Made by a program: the position numbers and the translations under genes. A DNA stretch of 64,000 bases, from assembly GCA_958296125.1 (NCBI GenBank), contig OY282444.1, positions 1,979,940 through 2,043,939 of the forward strand. The letters run 5' to 3'. Under the pieces are notes generated by a model. That model ran no database searches. It was not told where the DNA came from and saw only the letters and a program-made list of their open reading frames with translations. Below are positions 51,440-60,557 of the stretch, piece by piece; the first letter of the stretch is position 1, and each line of letters begins with the position of its first letter. The DNA is from an uncultured Poribacteria bacterium. GTDB taxonomy: Bacteria > Poribacteria > WGA-4E > PCPOR2b.

Positions 51440-52003
51440 TTACCTTTCCTGACGTTGATTAACCGGTGTGAAAGGCAACATTTGCCGATTAGGAGATAGG
51501 TGTGGTTTAGGGAATTGATTGATTGGAACAATCTCAAATTCTACGATCAGGGCTTGTTTATCCCTTGGTGACTGAGCAACTGTCAGTGCGTCGTCCGATG
51601 GGATTGGAAACCGGGGTTGATACAGTGTGATACTCACAACTGCCGCGATCAACGCCAATGAAGTCACAACAGCATAGGGACGCACCCGTGTCCGAAAGCT
51701 GTAAAGCATCCATGCAAACAACGATTCCAATCGCCGGCAGATGCGACGAATGGCGGGAATTTGCCCTTTTTCAATTATGGTAATCGCTGCGGCTTGACGC
51801 ATTAGGTCCGGCAGGAAATTGTCAGAGGTTTTGACCGGATCGAGGTGGTGAAGGATTTTGTTTGTTTGCCGGAGGCGCATCACTTCATGTGCACAGTTAG
51901 GGCACCGCTTGAGGTGCCACCGAATCAGTCGGATTGTCCACAAGGGTATCTCACGGTCTACATAAGCAGATAGCTGTGGTTGAACATTTTCACACTTTAG
52001 CAT
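51440..52003 (-). CDS. Anti-sigma factor with zinc-finger (zf-HC2) domain
   Basis: A 187-residue single-pass membrane protein. The cytoplasmic N-terminus carries the ZAS motif H-x3-C-x2-C (WHLKRCPNCAHE), which binds and inhibits the cognate ECF sigma factor. One transmembrane helix follows (VVTSLALIAAVVSITLY, about residues 110-130) and a periplasmic C-terminus of about 60 residues. The ATG at 52003 (GAGAG upstream) overlaps the 3' end of the sigma gene by 14 bp, a translational coupling that keeps the pair in balance. Confidence 0.9.
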   Translation of the reverse strand: MLKCENVQPQLSAYVDREIPLWTIRLIRWHLKRCPNCAHEVMRLRQTNKILHHLDPVKTSDNFLPDLMRQAAAITIIEKGQIPAIRRICRRLESLFAWMLYSFRTRVRPYAVVTSLALIAAVVSITLYQPRFPIPSDDALTVAQSPRDKQALIVEFEIVPINQFPKPHLSPNRQMLPFTPVNQRQER

Positions 52004-52589
52004 GGGAACTCTCTCCAATTCCAACTTCGGTCAGGAGTGTTTTCATATTCTGGCGGGCGCGATGGATCAGTGATTTCACAGCACTAACGGAGCACTCAAG
52101 CACTTCTGCGATTTCATCGTACCTCAGATTTTGATAGCTCACCAGCAGTAATGCCAATCGCTGGTTTTCAGGTAAGCGGTTAATTGTTTGCTGAATGATG
52201 AGTTGTCGCTCCTTTTTTTCATAGACTTCGTCGGGCAGTTGGCTGACATCCTGCATTAGCTCAAAATAGCTGGCATCCTCATTGTCAGGCACAAGGTCAT
52301 CAAGGTAAGCCGTATTCCGCCGCTTCCGATCCCGAATTTCGTTTCGGCATAAATTCGTCGCGATGAGATATATCCAATTTTTGAATCGACACTTCGGCTC
52401 ATAACGGCCTGTACTCCTGAAAACGCGCAGAAATGTCTCCTGCGCCAGGTCTTCAGCGCGGTGATAGTCGCCTATAGATCGATAGATGAAATTCGTGATG
52501 AGGTCTTTATAACGCATCACAATTAGCTCAAAGGCACTCATGTCACCGTTTCGACATTTCATCATCAATTCTTCGTCGGAGGTACGCAA
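51990..52589 (-). CDS. ECF-type RNA polymerase sigma factor
   Basis: A 199-residue group IV sigma factor. Region 2 is YKDLITNFIYRSIGDYHRAEDLAQETFLRVF with the following RFKNWIYLIATNLCRNEIRDRKRR, and region 4 is LPENQRLALLLVSYQNLRYDEIAEVLECSVSAVKSLIHRARQ. The start is a TTG at 52589 with AAGGA 9 nt upstream. A consensus-like promoter (52641-52669) lies above it. The gene overlaps its anti-sigma partner and probably answers an envelope signal. Confidence 0.94.
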   Translation of the reverse strand: MRTSDEELMMKCRNGDMSAFELIVMRYKDLITNFIYRSIGDYHRAEDLAQETFLRVFRSTGRYEPKCRFKNWIYLIATNLCRNEIRDRKRRNTAYLDDLVPDNEDASYFELMQDVSQLPDEVYEKKERQLIIQQTINRLPENQRLALLLVSYQNLRYDEIAEVLECSVSAVKSLIHRARQNMKTLLTEVGIGESSHAKV

Positions 52590-52640
52590 AACGCATTATC
52601 CTTCTTTTCGGGAATAGAAATCTTGAAATGCTGGCCTAAG

Positions 52641-52669
52641 ATTATAACATCAGAATTGTAACGTATCAA
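52641..52669 (-). promoter_or_regulatory. Promoter of the ECF sigma operon
   Basis: On the minus strand TTGATA (52669-52664) and TATAAT (52646-52641) are separated by 17 bp, about 50 bp upstream of the TTG start. Confidence 0.75.
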
Positions 52670-52721
52670 TAATTATTATAAACACCGTTGTCCTACTAGA
52701 AGTTTCGCTCGGTGATTTTTG

Positions 52722-52750
52722 TTGACCGGCGGTTGATAAATTGGTAAGAT
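52722..52750 (+). promoter_or_regulatory. Candidate promoter of the M81 gene
   Basis: TTGACC and TAAGAT with a 17-bp spacer, about 90 bp before the ATG. The -10 is a weaker match than the other promoters listed. Confidence 0.5.
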
Positions 52751-52838
52751 AGCTGAGCGTCCACTTCTAACTACAAAATCTAGCGTTGTCCCATGCTACA
52801 CCGAATCATAAAGAGTGAGGGTTAAAGGAGAGAAACGG

Positions 52839-54314
52839 ATGAGAGTTGTTACCGGCGGAGTCAGCCATGAGAGCAGCACCTTTACCACAGTCGCAACGGA
52901 TTGGCAGAGCTACACAGATTGGTTCTACCTACGAGGCGAAGAGATGTTAAACAAATTCCGCGGCACTAACACCCCAATTGGCGGATTTATTGATGGCGCG
53001 GAAACCCATGGCTTTGAACTGATTCCGACTGTTCTTGCCGAGGCGCATCCCAGTGGGCCGACCCCTCGTGATATCTTTGATGCTATTCTGGAGGAGATGT
53101 TAAATCGAATTGCTGAAGCTGGTTCAATAGACGGGGTGTTACTTGAGTTACACGGCTCGATGGTGGTCGGAGACCTTGAGGGGCCGGATGGTATTGACGA
53201 CCCTGAGGGCCATATACTGGCGGCGATTCGTCAGGCGGTCGGTCCAGAGATCCCTATCCTTGCCCAACTGGATATTCATTCCAACGTCTCTCCACAGATG
53301 GTTGATGCCGCAGATATACTGATTGGACGAGAGACCTATCCAGAGATTGATATGGCGGAGCGTAGCCGTGAATGCGCCGATGTGCTGATGTCGATCGTGA
53401 ATGATGGCAAACGCCCGACGATGGCACTGCATCAAATTCCGATGATCTGGGGGATACACCAAGTTACGGCACATCCGCCGATGCGGGAGGCGATTGACGA
53501 GCTGCACCGTATCGAAGCACAGCCCCGCGTCATCTGCGGTTCGATTGCAACCTGCTACTATTTGGCTGATGTGCCGAATATGGGGGCCTCGGTTTACATT
53601 GTGACCGATAACGATCAAGCCTTAGCCCAGGCTTACGCTGACCAGTTGGGGACATGGATCTTTGATCGCCGCGAGATGTGGCACGGGGCCGCACCGACAA
53701 CCTGTGAAGCCCTGAAGATAGCGGAAGCGGATGGGAAATTCCCGGTGATTTTTGCGGATCGAAACGATAACACCGGCGGCGGTTCTCCGGGCGATAGTAC
53801 CGGCATGTTACAGTGCTTCATAGAAGCGGGCCTTCAGAACGCTTGTGTACTTTACATCGTTGATCCAGAAGCAATTGCACAGTGCCAGCGCGCTGGCATG
53901 GGCGCGACGTTGACCCTGGATGTCGGTGCCAAATCAACCCCTGCACAGGGTCAACCCATCCGCATGACAGCGGAGGTGATTGCACTATCGGATGGTGATT
54001 TCCGTTACGGTGGGCCGATGCTTGCCGGTTTAAACAGTACCATGGGCCCATCAGCATACATCAAACAGGATGGCGTTCACGTCCTGCTGGTTACGCAACG
54101 GGAACAACCTTTTGACACCGCTTTTTCTCGAACGCTTGGACTAGAGCCGCGCCAGATGCGTTATATCGGTGTCAAATCTTCCGCCCACTTTCGTGCGGGG
54201 TTTGAGTCGTGGGCGGGGGCAATCCATGTTGTGTCTGAGCCCAGCGTCCACACATTGAGCGATCTGACCTTCAAACGGCTGGGTCGTAAGTTGTATCCCC
54301 TTGATAATATTTAA
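52839..54314 (+). CDS. M81-family metallopeptidase (MlrC-like)
   Basis: A 491-residue member of the family that includes MlrC, which completes microcystin breakdown in sphingomonads; most members probably act on other small peptides or amides. Visible are GGVSHESSTFT at the start, LELHGSMVVGD, ILAQLDIHSNVSPQM and RETYPEIDMAERS (probable zinc ligands), and ADRNDNTGGGSPGDST in the C-terminal domain. The ATG at 52839 has AAAGGAG upstream. A MITE is inserted exactly at the stop codon (DNI then TAA). It heads a run of plus-strand catabolic genes. Confidence 0.92.
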   Translation: MRVVTGGVSHESSTFTTVATDWQSYTDWFYLRGEEMLNKFRGTNTPIGGFIDGAETHGFELIPTVLAEAHPSGPTPRDIFDAILEEMLNRIAEAGSIDGVLLELHGSMVVGDLEGPDGIDDPEGHILAAIRQAVGPEIPILAQLDIHSNVSPQMVDAADILIGRETYPEIDMAERSRECADVLMSIVNDGKRPTMALHQIPMIWGIHQVTAHPPMREAIDELHRIEAQPRVICGSIATCYYLADVPNMGASVYIVTDNDQALAQAYADQLGTWIFDRREMWHGAAPTTCEALKIAEADGKFPVIFADRNDNTGGGSPGDSTGMLQCFIEAGLQNACVLYIVDPEAIAQCQRAGMGATLTLDVGAKSTPAQGQPIRMTAEVIALSDGDFRYGGPMLAGLNSTMGPSAYIKQDGVHVLLVTQREQPFDTAFSRTLGLEPRQMRYIGVKSSAHFRAGFESWAGAIHVVSEPSVHTLSDLTFKRLGRKLYPLDNI

Positions 54315-54486
54315 CGCAAGTTGCTAGGTTCTGTTGACATTTGGGGGTCGAGATATGAATATAGACTCAAAGGATGGGAAACCCCGACGAGTCGAGGGCA
54401 GGCTCTGTGGCTACGAGGGACTTTGGTGCGGGTAAGAGGACCGACCTACGGATATCGGGGATTGACTTTTAAACTAGCAACTTAGG
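54315..54486. mobile_element. MITE-like element A, copy 2, at the M81 stop codon
   Basis: Terminal inverted repeats CGCAAGTTGCTAG and CTAGCAACTTAGG enclose 172 bp. TAATATTTAA is directly repeated at 54305-54314 and 54487-54496; the left copy contains the M81 stop. Ends match the element at 15838-16024, interiors differ. Confidence 0.8.
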
Positions 54487-54527
54487 TAATATTTAAGTAG
54501 CCATAACCCGACTGTTAAGGAGAACCT

Positions 54528-55538
54528 ATGAAAATTCCAATTCTATACGGAGCGCGAGATCTCCGCATGGAGGAGCACCCCCTTGATACGGATAACTTGA
54601 ACCCAACAGACGTTTGGATCGAGACTGAAATCTCCGCCCTGAAAATCGGGACAGATCGTGGCAACTATGAAGGTGCGAAACGGGTCCCGGGAGCACCCGA
54701 CTACCCCCGATGGGTTGGAGACAGCAATTTCGGGATTGTTCGTGGCGTGGGCAGGGAAGTCACCCGTGTCCAGGTTGGCGACCGGGTTGTAACCCGTCAA
54801 CCTCATCAATCCGAATATATCACCGATGAGTCTGCGAGCATTGTCAAAGTTCCCGATGGTGTCCACCCAGAAGATGCTGTCTACACCCATCTCTACGCCC
54901 TCAGCGGTCACTGTTATCGCAAAGCCCATTTCCAGCCCGGTGAAACTGTGGCAGTTGTCGGGCTAGGGGTGCTCGGGTTGGGTGCAGTGGCGTTGGGACA
55001 ACCTTTTGGGGCACGGGTCGTTGGAATTGGCAATAGCCCCATCCGTTTGGAGATGGCAGAGCGAATGGGGGCTCACGCCGCCTACCTATACGATGACCCT
55101 GACCTCGACGCAAAGTTGGATGCCTTTACCAACGGCATCGGTATTGACCTAGTTATCCTCACGGCAAATCCTTGGCCCGCTTTCCGCACATCTGTGCAGA
55201 TTGTCCGGGATAACGGTCGTGTATCCGTCGTCAGTTTGCTTGGTCGTGGTGAACCTCCTCTCGATTTTAATCCGCTGGCGATGGAATGGTTCTATAACAA
55301 AGGGATTTCAATCATCGCGGTGTCGGGCCCTGCTGGCTACTTGTATCCCACCCCCGAAGACCGATTCAACAATGACCGACACGGGGATTATATCGTTTCC
55401 TTAATGGCAAACGGGCTTGTTGAACCGAAGCGGTTAATCACCCATCGCTTTCATTACACAGAGATAGTCAAGGCTTATGAGATGGCGTATCATCGGGAAA
55501 AATCGATGCTGGGTGTCATTTTTAATTGGAAAGATTAG
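54528..55538 (+). CDS. Zinc-type alcohol dehydrogenase-like (MDR) protein
   Basis: A 336-residue medium-chain dehydrogenase/reductase. The cofactor loop is VAVVGLGVLGLGAVALGQ (about residues 143-160). The N-terminal catalytic domain has GDSNFGIVRGVGREV and GDRVVTRQPHQSEY. The four-cysteine structural zinc loop is missing, so it is not a classical ADH. AAGGAG lies upstream of the ATG. It is followed after 8 bp by the amidase gene, so both are cotranscribed. Substrate unknown. Confidence 0.88.
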   Translation: MKIPILYGARDLRMEEHPLDTDNLNPTDVWIETEISALKIGTDRGNYEGAKRVPGAPDYPRWVGDSNFGIVRGVGREVTRVQVGDRVVTRQPHQSEYITDESASIVKVPDGVHPEDAVYTHLYALSGHCYRKAHFQPGETVAVVGLGVLGLGAVALGQPFGARVVGIGNSPIRLEMAERMGAHAAYLYDDPDLDAKLDAFTNGIGIDLVILTANPWPAFRTSVQIVRDNGRVSVVSLLGRGEPPLDFNPLAMEWFYNKGISIIAVSGPAGYLYPTPEDRFNNDRHGDYIVSLMANGLVEPKRLITHRFHYTEIVKAYEMAYHREKSMLGVIFNWKD

Positions 55539-55546
55539 GAGACCTT

Positions 55547-56968
55547 ATGTCCAACCCAGAGATATGCTTCCTAACTGCCACAGAGTTGGTGCGTCGCATC
55601 CGTGCGAAGGAACTCTCCGTCAGAGAGGTAATGGAAGCCCATTTGACTCAAATCGAGCGCGTCAATCCGAAGGTGAATGCCATCGTCACACACTCCGATT
55701 TTAGCAAAGTGATAGATTGGGCAGATGCCGCCGATGCAGTATTGGCACACGGCGAAGATGTGGGTCCGCTGCACGGACTACCTATAGCACATAAAGATCT
55801 CGTCGAAACCAAGGGCCTCCGTACGACCTACGGCTCTCCCATTTTCAAGGACTTTGTACCCGATCACGACGCTCTGATTGTGGAACGCTTGAAGAAAGCC
55901 GGGGCTATTACCATTGGCAAGACCAATACACCGGAGTTTGGTGCCGGATCGCAAACTTACAACGAGGTGTTCGGAGAGACGCTCAACCCGTATGATACAA
56001 CCAAGACCTGCGGTGGCAGCAGCGGCGGTGCTGCGGTTGCGTTGGCGTGTGGTATGATACCCATCGCTGATGGGAGTGATATGGGCGGTTCGCTGCGAAA
56101 CCCTGCTAACTTTTGTAACGTCGTGGGCTTCCGTACTTCCCCCGGCAGAGTTCCTGTATGGCCCGCATTGTTGGGGTGGTTTCCAATATCGGTGGAGGGA
56201 CCGATGGCGCGAACGGTACAGGATGCCGCCCTGATGTTGAGCGCAATTGCCGGGCCCGATCGCCGCGCCCCTATCGCTATTAGTGAGCCGGGGGAGCTGT
56301 TTTCTCGGCCCCTTGATCGTGATTTCAGCGGTGTACATATCGCTTGGGATCAGGACTTGGGCGGGCTCCCGGTTGACTCACAGGTGACTGCTACTATTGA
56401 CGCTCAACGAAGTGCCTTTGAATCGTTGGGTTGCGTAATCGTGGACGACGTGCCGGATTTCACGGACGCGGACGAAGTCTTCAAGGTATGGCGTGCCTGG
56501 CGTTTTGAACTCGCGTATGCAAAGCTGCTCGAAACCCACCCGGATCAGATAAAGGACACTGTGGTTTGGAACATCAAAGCGGGTATGGAGTTAAGTGGGC
56601 CGCAGATTGGGGGTGTAGAGATTAAGCGGACCGCACTTTATCAGCGCGTACGAGAATTTATGGAGACTTGCGAGTTCCTGATTCTCCCCGTAAATCAAAC
56701 ATGCCCCTTCGACGTGAAGCAACACTATATTACCGAAATCAATGACGTAAAAATGGAGACGTATATCGACTGGATGCGGTCCTGCTATTACATAAGCGTT
56801 CTCGGTCTACCTGCGATTTCGGTGCCTTGTGGTTTTACCCCCGATGGTTTGCCGGTGGGCGTTCAAATTGTCGGGCGACACCAAGATGACTTTGGCGTGC
56901 TTCAATTAGCTCACGCCTTTGAACAGGCTACAGGGTTTTGGAAACAGAGACCAACTGTGGTTGACTAG
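55547..56968 (+). CDS. Amidase signature-family enzyme
   Basis: A 473-residue amidase with the Ser-cisSer-Lys triad: Lys in GLPIAHKDLVETKG, and the two serines in TCGGSSGGAAVALACGM and DGSDMGGSLRNPA. The family hydrolyses a wide range of carboxamides; GatA is a relative but gatB and gatC are not here, so it is a free-standing amidase. The ATG at 55547 has AGGAG 5 nt upstream; longer readings overlap the previous gene. A terminator hairpin follows the gene. Confidence 0.93.
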   Translation: MSNPEICFLTATELVRRIRAKELSVREVMEAHLTQIERVNPKVNAIVTHSDFSKVIDWADAADAVLAHGEDVGPLHGLPIAHKDLVETKGLRTTYGSPIFKDFVPDHDALIVERLKKAGAITIGKTNTPEFGAGSQTYNEVFGETLNPYDTTKTCGGSSGGAAVALACGMIPIADGSDMGGSLRNPANFCNVVGFRTSPGRVPVWPALLGWFPISVEGPMARTVQDAALMLSAIAGPDRRAPIAISEPGELFSRPLDRDFSGVHIAWDQDLGGLPVDSQVTATIDAQRSAFESLGCVIVDDVPDFTDADEVFKVWRAWRFELAYAKLLETHPDQIKDTVVWNIKAGMELSGPQIGGVEIKRTALYQRVREFMETCEFLILPVNQTCPFDVKQHYITEINDVKMETYIDWMRSCYYISVLGLPAISVPCGFTPDGLPVGVQIVGRHQDDFGVLQLAHAFEQATGFWKQRPTVVD

Positions 56969-57019
56969 TATAACTTTCAAAAAAAGGATATTTCCCTTTG
57001 TATTATCAGCAGCAAAGGC

Positions 57020-57057
57020 AAGGATAGAGTGAGGAAGTTTCTCCCTCTATCCTTTTT
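57020..57057 (+). terminator. Rho-independent terminator after the amidase gene
   Basis: AAGGATAGAG (57020-57029) and CTCTATCCTT (57045-57054) form a 10-bp stem with a 15-nt loop, followed by T residues. Confidence 0.85.
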
Positions 57058-57115
57058 GTCTACGCTCGCTACCTACCTGTTAGGTGACACCTAACATGCG
57101 TGAAAGGAGTTACCA

Positions 57116-58456
57116 ATGTCTCAACTTATCCATGATGTTACCCGTTCTAATGAGTTCTACCAGCGGGCTGGCGAAATTATCCCCGGTTGGACGCAACTTA
57201 TCAGTCGACGTGCCAGCCAGTTTGCCAACGGCATCAGTCCTACCTATGCCCAGCGCGCCAAAGGCTCTCACTTCATTGATGTGGATGGGAATGAATACAT
57301 CGATTGGGTCAACGCGGTCGGTGCGATTATCCTCGGTCATGCGGATCCGGTCGTGGATACGGCGGTTAAAGATCAGATTGATCGCGGTAGCCTTTACACG
57401 CTGAATGGACCGGTCGAAATCGAATTAGCGGAAGAACTTATAGACACCATTCCGAGTGCTGAAATGGTACGGTATACCAAAGGGGGTGGCGAAGCCTGTG
57501 CTGTCGCAGCGCGTATCGCACGAGGCACGACCGGCAAAGACAAAATTGTGTTCTGCGGCTACCACGGTTGGCACGACTGGTATCAAGCAGCGAATTATGG
57601 CGTTGATCCCGAAAGCGGCGAATACCCGTTTGCAGGGATTGAACCGATTGGTGTGCCCCAAGCACTCGCTGGGACTGCCATCCCCTTTGTTTATGGTGAC
57701 CTTGCGATGTTGGAAGGGCTGCTAGAGGCACATCAAGGTGAGGTTGCGGCGGTTATGATGGAACCCGCCCGTTCTGAGTTGCCTGAGCCGGGATACCTAG
57801 AAGGGGTCAAAGCCCTCGCCCACAAGCATGATGCCATTTTTATCTTTGACGAGGTATCTTGTGGTTGGCGATATTCGGTTGGCGGTATGCAAAAACCCCT
57901 AGGGGTTATCCCAGATATGACCGTTGTTGCAAAGGCAATGTCAAACGGCTATCCGATGGGTGCTGTCGTTGGTTCACGAGAAGTGATGGAGCCCGCCAGT
58001 CGTATGTTCATCTCAAGTTCCTATTGGAGCGATAACATTGGGACTGTTGCTGCACTGACAACGATTCGTGAACTGAGACGCCGGAACTCGGAGGTTCGCT
58101 TTAAGGAGCTTGGCGAGAATTTGCGTTCCATCCTCAACGAAGTGATCGCCGCTAGTGGCCTATCAGGTGCCTGCACCGGTCTCCATACAAGTCTTTCCAT
58201 CTCCCTTGACTTGCCGGATGAAACACCGGTTCCCCAAGCCAACACGCTATTCGTCCAAGAAATGGCAAAACGTGGCGTTCATTGTGGTATGGGATTTAAG
58301 GGAACCCTTGCCCACACCGAAGAAGACATCCGTCTGACAGCGGACGCAGTAGCGGAGGCGTTGGGCGTGATTAAATCTGGTATAGACGCGGGCGATGTGG
58401 AAAGTTTGCTGGAATCTGATCCGAAGAGAGATCCGTTCCGCCGTTTGGTCCGGTAG
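57116..58456 (+). CDS. Class III aminotransferase, glutamate-1-semialdehyde-mutase-like
   Basis: A 446-residue PLP-dependent enzyme. The cofactor regions are GGGEACAVAARIAR, GYHGWHDWYQ, FDEVSCGWRYSVGG and VVAKAMSNGYPMGAV, where the lysine forms the Schiff base. It resembles HemL-type proteins but no haem genes are near, and it lies among catabolic genes, so a transaminase or mutase of amino compounds is likelier. AAAGGAG precedes the ATG. A terminator separates it from the amidase gene. Confidence 0.9.
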   Translation: MSQLIHDVTRSNEFYQRAGEIIPGWTQLISRRASQFANGISPTYAQRAKGSHFIDVDGNEYIDWVNAVGAIILGHADPVVDTAVKDQIDRGSLYTLNGPVEIELAEELIDTIPSAEMVRYTKGGGEACAVAARIARGTTGKDKIVFCGYHGWHDWYQAANYGVDPESGEYPFAGIEPIGVPQALAGTAIPFVYGDLAMLEGLLEAHQGEVAAVMMEPARSELPEPGYLEGVKALAHKHDAIFIFDEVSCGWRYSVGGMQKPLGVIPDMTVVAKAMSNGYPMGAVVGSREVMEPASRMFISSSYWSDNIGTVAALTTIRELRRRNSEVRFKELGENLRSILNEVIAASGLSGACTGLHTSLSISLDLPDETPVPQANTLFVQEMAKRGVHCGMGFKGTLAHTEEDIRLTADAVAEALGVIKSGIDAGDVESLLESDPKRDPFRRLVR

Positions 58457-58510
58457 CCGCCTTAAAACCCTGTTTGTTTTTGATGAACTGATATTGGGAG
58501 ATTTTTGCTT

Positions 58511-59584
58511 ATGCTAATCATCGATGCACACCTCGATCTTTCTTGGAACGCGCTTCAAGGGAATCGGGACTTGCTGCGTTCCGCTTATACTATCCGAACA
58601 CAAGAAGTCAGCACCCCAGGCAAGGGACGCACCCAAGGCACTGTTGCATTCCCGGACATGCGTCAGGGGCGACTCGCGGTATCTGTGGTCACCTTGTTTG
58701 CCCGATCCACTGGGCAGCCTTCTCCCCACTCGGATTATGCGTCACCAATCCAGTCTTACGGGATTGCCCAAGGGCAGTTGGCTTACTATCACGCTTTAGA
58801 GCACGAGGGTCATATTCGCATCATTGCAGATCGGGCGAATTTGGACAGCCATATTGCCCATTGGGAGGCTTGGGAAGGGACGGGATCCGATGACACCCCG
58901 CCGCTTGGGTTTGTAATCAGTATGGAAGGGGCGGATCCGATTCTAAATCCAGAGCAGCTAGAGGAATGGGTCGGAGGCGGTCTGCGTCTGCTTGGGCTCA
59001 CACACTACGGACTAGGACGCTACGCCGGCGGGACGGGCACCGAACTCGGTTTAACTGAACTGGGACCGCCGCTGCTCGCTGAAATGGAGCGGTTAGGCGT
59101 TACCCTCGATCTTACCCACTGCTCGGATCAGGCGTTTTGGGAGACGTTGGAGCATTACGAGGGATTGGTATTGGCAAGTCATAACAACTGCCGGGCATTG
59201 GTCCCCCATCAACGTCAGTTCAGCGATGCACAGTTGCGAGCGATTTTTGAACGAGATGGCGTGATTGGTGCAGCTTTTGATGCGTGGATGCTGCAACCGG
59301 GTTGGGTCTCTGGACAAAGTACAAATGCAGCGGTCACACTGAACACAGTCGTTGACCACATGGACTACGTATGTCAGTTGGCGGGCAATAGCCGTCACGC
59401 CGGCATCGGCACAGACCTTGATGGCGGTTATGGACGGGAACAATCCCCTTGTGATTTAGATACCATCGCCGATCTTCAAAAACTTGCGGGTTTGCTGGCA
59501 GATCGGGGCTACAATGACGACGATATTGGTGCCATCATGCACGGAAACTGGCTGCGTTTACTACGTCAAGCGTGGAGCCATTAA
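58511..59584 (+). CDS. M19-family membrane dipeptidase-like protein
   Basis: A 357-residue amidohydrolase-fold dipeptidase. The zinc ligands are visible: IIDAHLDLSWNAL (HxD), SMEGADPIL (bridging Glu), LTHCSDQAFWE, and ASHNNCRAL, followed by GIGTDLDGGYG. No signal peptide is seen, so it is cytoplasmic. GGGAG lies about 10 nt before the ATG at 58511. M19 enzymes cleave dipeptides and some beta-lactams. It sits between the aminotransferase and an SDR gene, with short gaps. Confidence 0.92.
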   Translation: MLIIDAHLDLSWNALQGNRDLLRSAYTIRTQEVSTPGKGRTQGTVAFPDMRQGRLAVSVVTLFARSTGQPSPHSDYASPIQSYGIAQGQLAYYHALEHEGHIRIIADRANLDSHIAHWEAWEGTGSDDTPPLGFVISMEGADPILNPEQLEEWVGGGLRLLGLTHYGLGRYAGGTGTELGLTELGPPLLAEMERLGVTLDLTHCSDQAFWETLEHYEGLVLASHNNCRALVPHQRQFSDAQLRAIFERDGVIGAAFDAWMLQPGWVSGQSTNAAVTLNTVVDHMDYVCQLAGNSRHAGIGTDLDGGYGREQSPCDLDTIADLQKLAGLLADRGYNDDDIGAIMHGNWLRLLRQAWSH

Positions 59585-59612
59585 CACGGATCGCAATAAC
59601 CGGAGGAAAATT

Positions 59613-60416
59613 ATGAGTGCCGATGAACGCAGTGTTATAGATCTATTCAACTTGCAGGGTAAAGTTGCGGTGGTGACTGGCGCATGTGGTTGGTTAGGGT
59701 CAGCGATGAGTCGGGCTCTCGCCGAGGCGGGTGCACAGGTCGTAGTTACCAGTCGCGACGGTGGACAGGCTGCCGAATTCGCTGCCACGCTGCATGGCGA
59801 TGGTCATTTGGGTTTGGGGTTCAGTCAGAGTGATACCGATACGATTCCCGGCTTCGTCGCAGAAGTGGTGGAGCGGCTGAGCAAGATCGATGTGTTGGTC
59901 AATAACGCTTACGGTGCTACAGCCCCGGACATCGACAATGCTACAGCGGAGGACTTTAATCAGGCGTATCATGTCGGTGTAACAGCTTACTTCCTGCTGG
60001 CACGAGATGTGATGCTTCATCTACGGGAGCAGCAGCGTCCCGGCTCGATTATCAATATCGCCAGTATGTACGGCGTTGTGGCGAGCTATCCGAATGCCTA
60101 CGAAGGATTGTCTGCCAACAGTCCCCCGAATTACCATGCCCTCAAGGGGGGTGTGGTGCACTTAACCCGTCATCTCGCAGCATACTGGGCAAGATACAAC
60201 ATACGGGTCAATGCTATCGCTCCCGGACCTTTCCCCAAACCAGAGGTACGCGACAGCGTTGAAGGTTTCATCCCTCGTCTGGAGGAGAAGGTGCCGTTGG
60301 GACGCATGGGGCGGCCAGAGGAGTTGAAAGGGGCAGTCGTACTGTTAGCCAGTGATGCGGGTAGTTATATCACCGGACAGAATCTGTTAGTTGATGGTGG
60401 GTGGACTGCTTGGTAG
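59613..60416 (+). CDS. Short-chain dehydrogenase/reductase
   Basis: A 267-residue classical SDR. The cofactor loop is VVTGACGWLGSAMSRAL (G-x3-G-x-G-like), NNAYGAT follows, the catalytic serine is in INIASMYGVV and Tyr/Lys in NYHALKGG. The C-terminus YITGQNLLVDGGWTAW is typical. GGAGG lies 8 nt before the ATG at 59613, 28 bp after the dipeptidase stop. Longer readings overlap that gene. Substrate is unknown. Confidence 0.93.
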   Translation: MSADERSVIDLFNLQGKVAVVTGACGWLGSAMSRALAEAGAQVVVTSRDGGQAAEFAATLHGDGHLGLGFSQSDTDTIPGFVAEVVERLSKIDVLVNNAYGATAPDIDNATAEDFNQAYHVGVTAYFLLARDVMLHLREQQRPGSIINIASMYGVVASYPNAYEGLSANSPPNYHALKGGVVHLTRHLAAYWARYNIRVNAIAPGPFPKPEVRDSVEGFIPRLEEKVPLGRMGRPEELKGAVVLLASDAGSYITGQNLLVDGGWTAW

Positions 60417-60557
60417 GAAGCCTAGATTGGTGGGAACGGACGGGCAGTAGACAATTGGGCAACCATAAGAGTTGTCCCTACGATGGCAACAAGACAGATA
60501 ATCCTATACACTACTTTAGACATTTGACATCTCCAAGTAGTAAGGGTTAGCAGAGCT

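Noticed and set aside
57116-58456. Assignment as hemL (haem synthesis)
   Set aside because: The fold is right, but neighbours are catabolic and no haem genes are present, so only the family is given.
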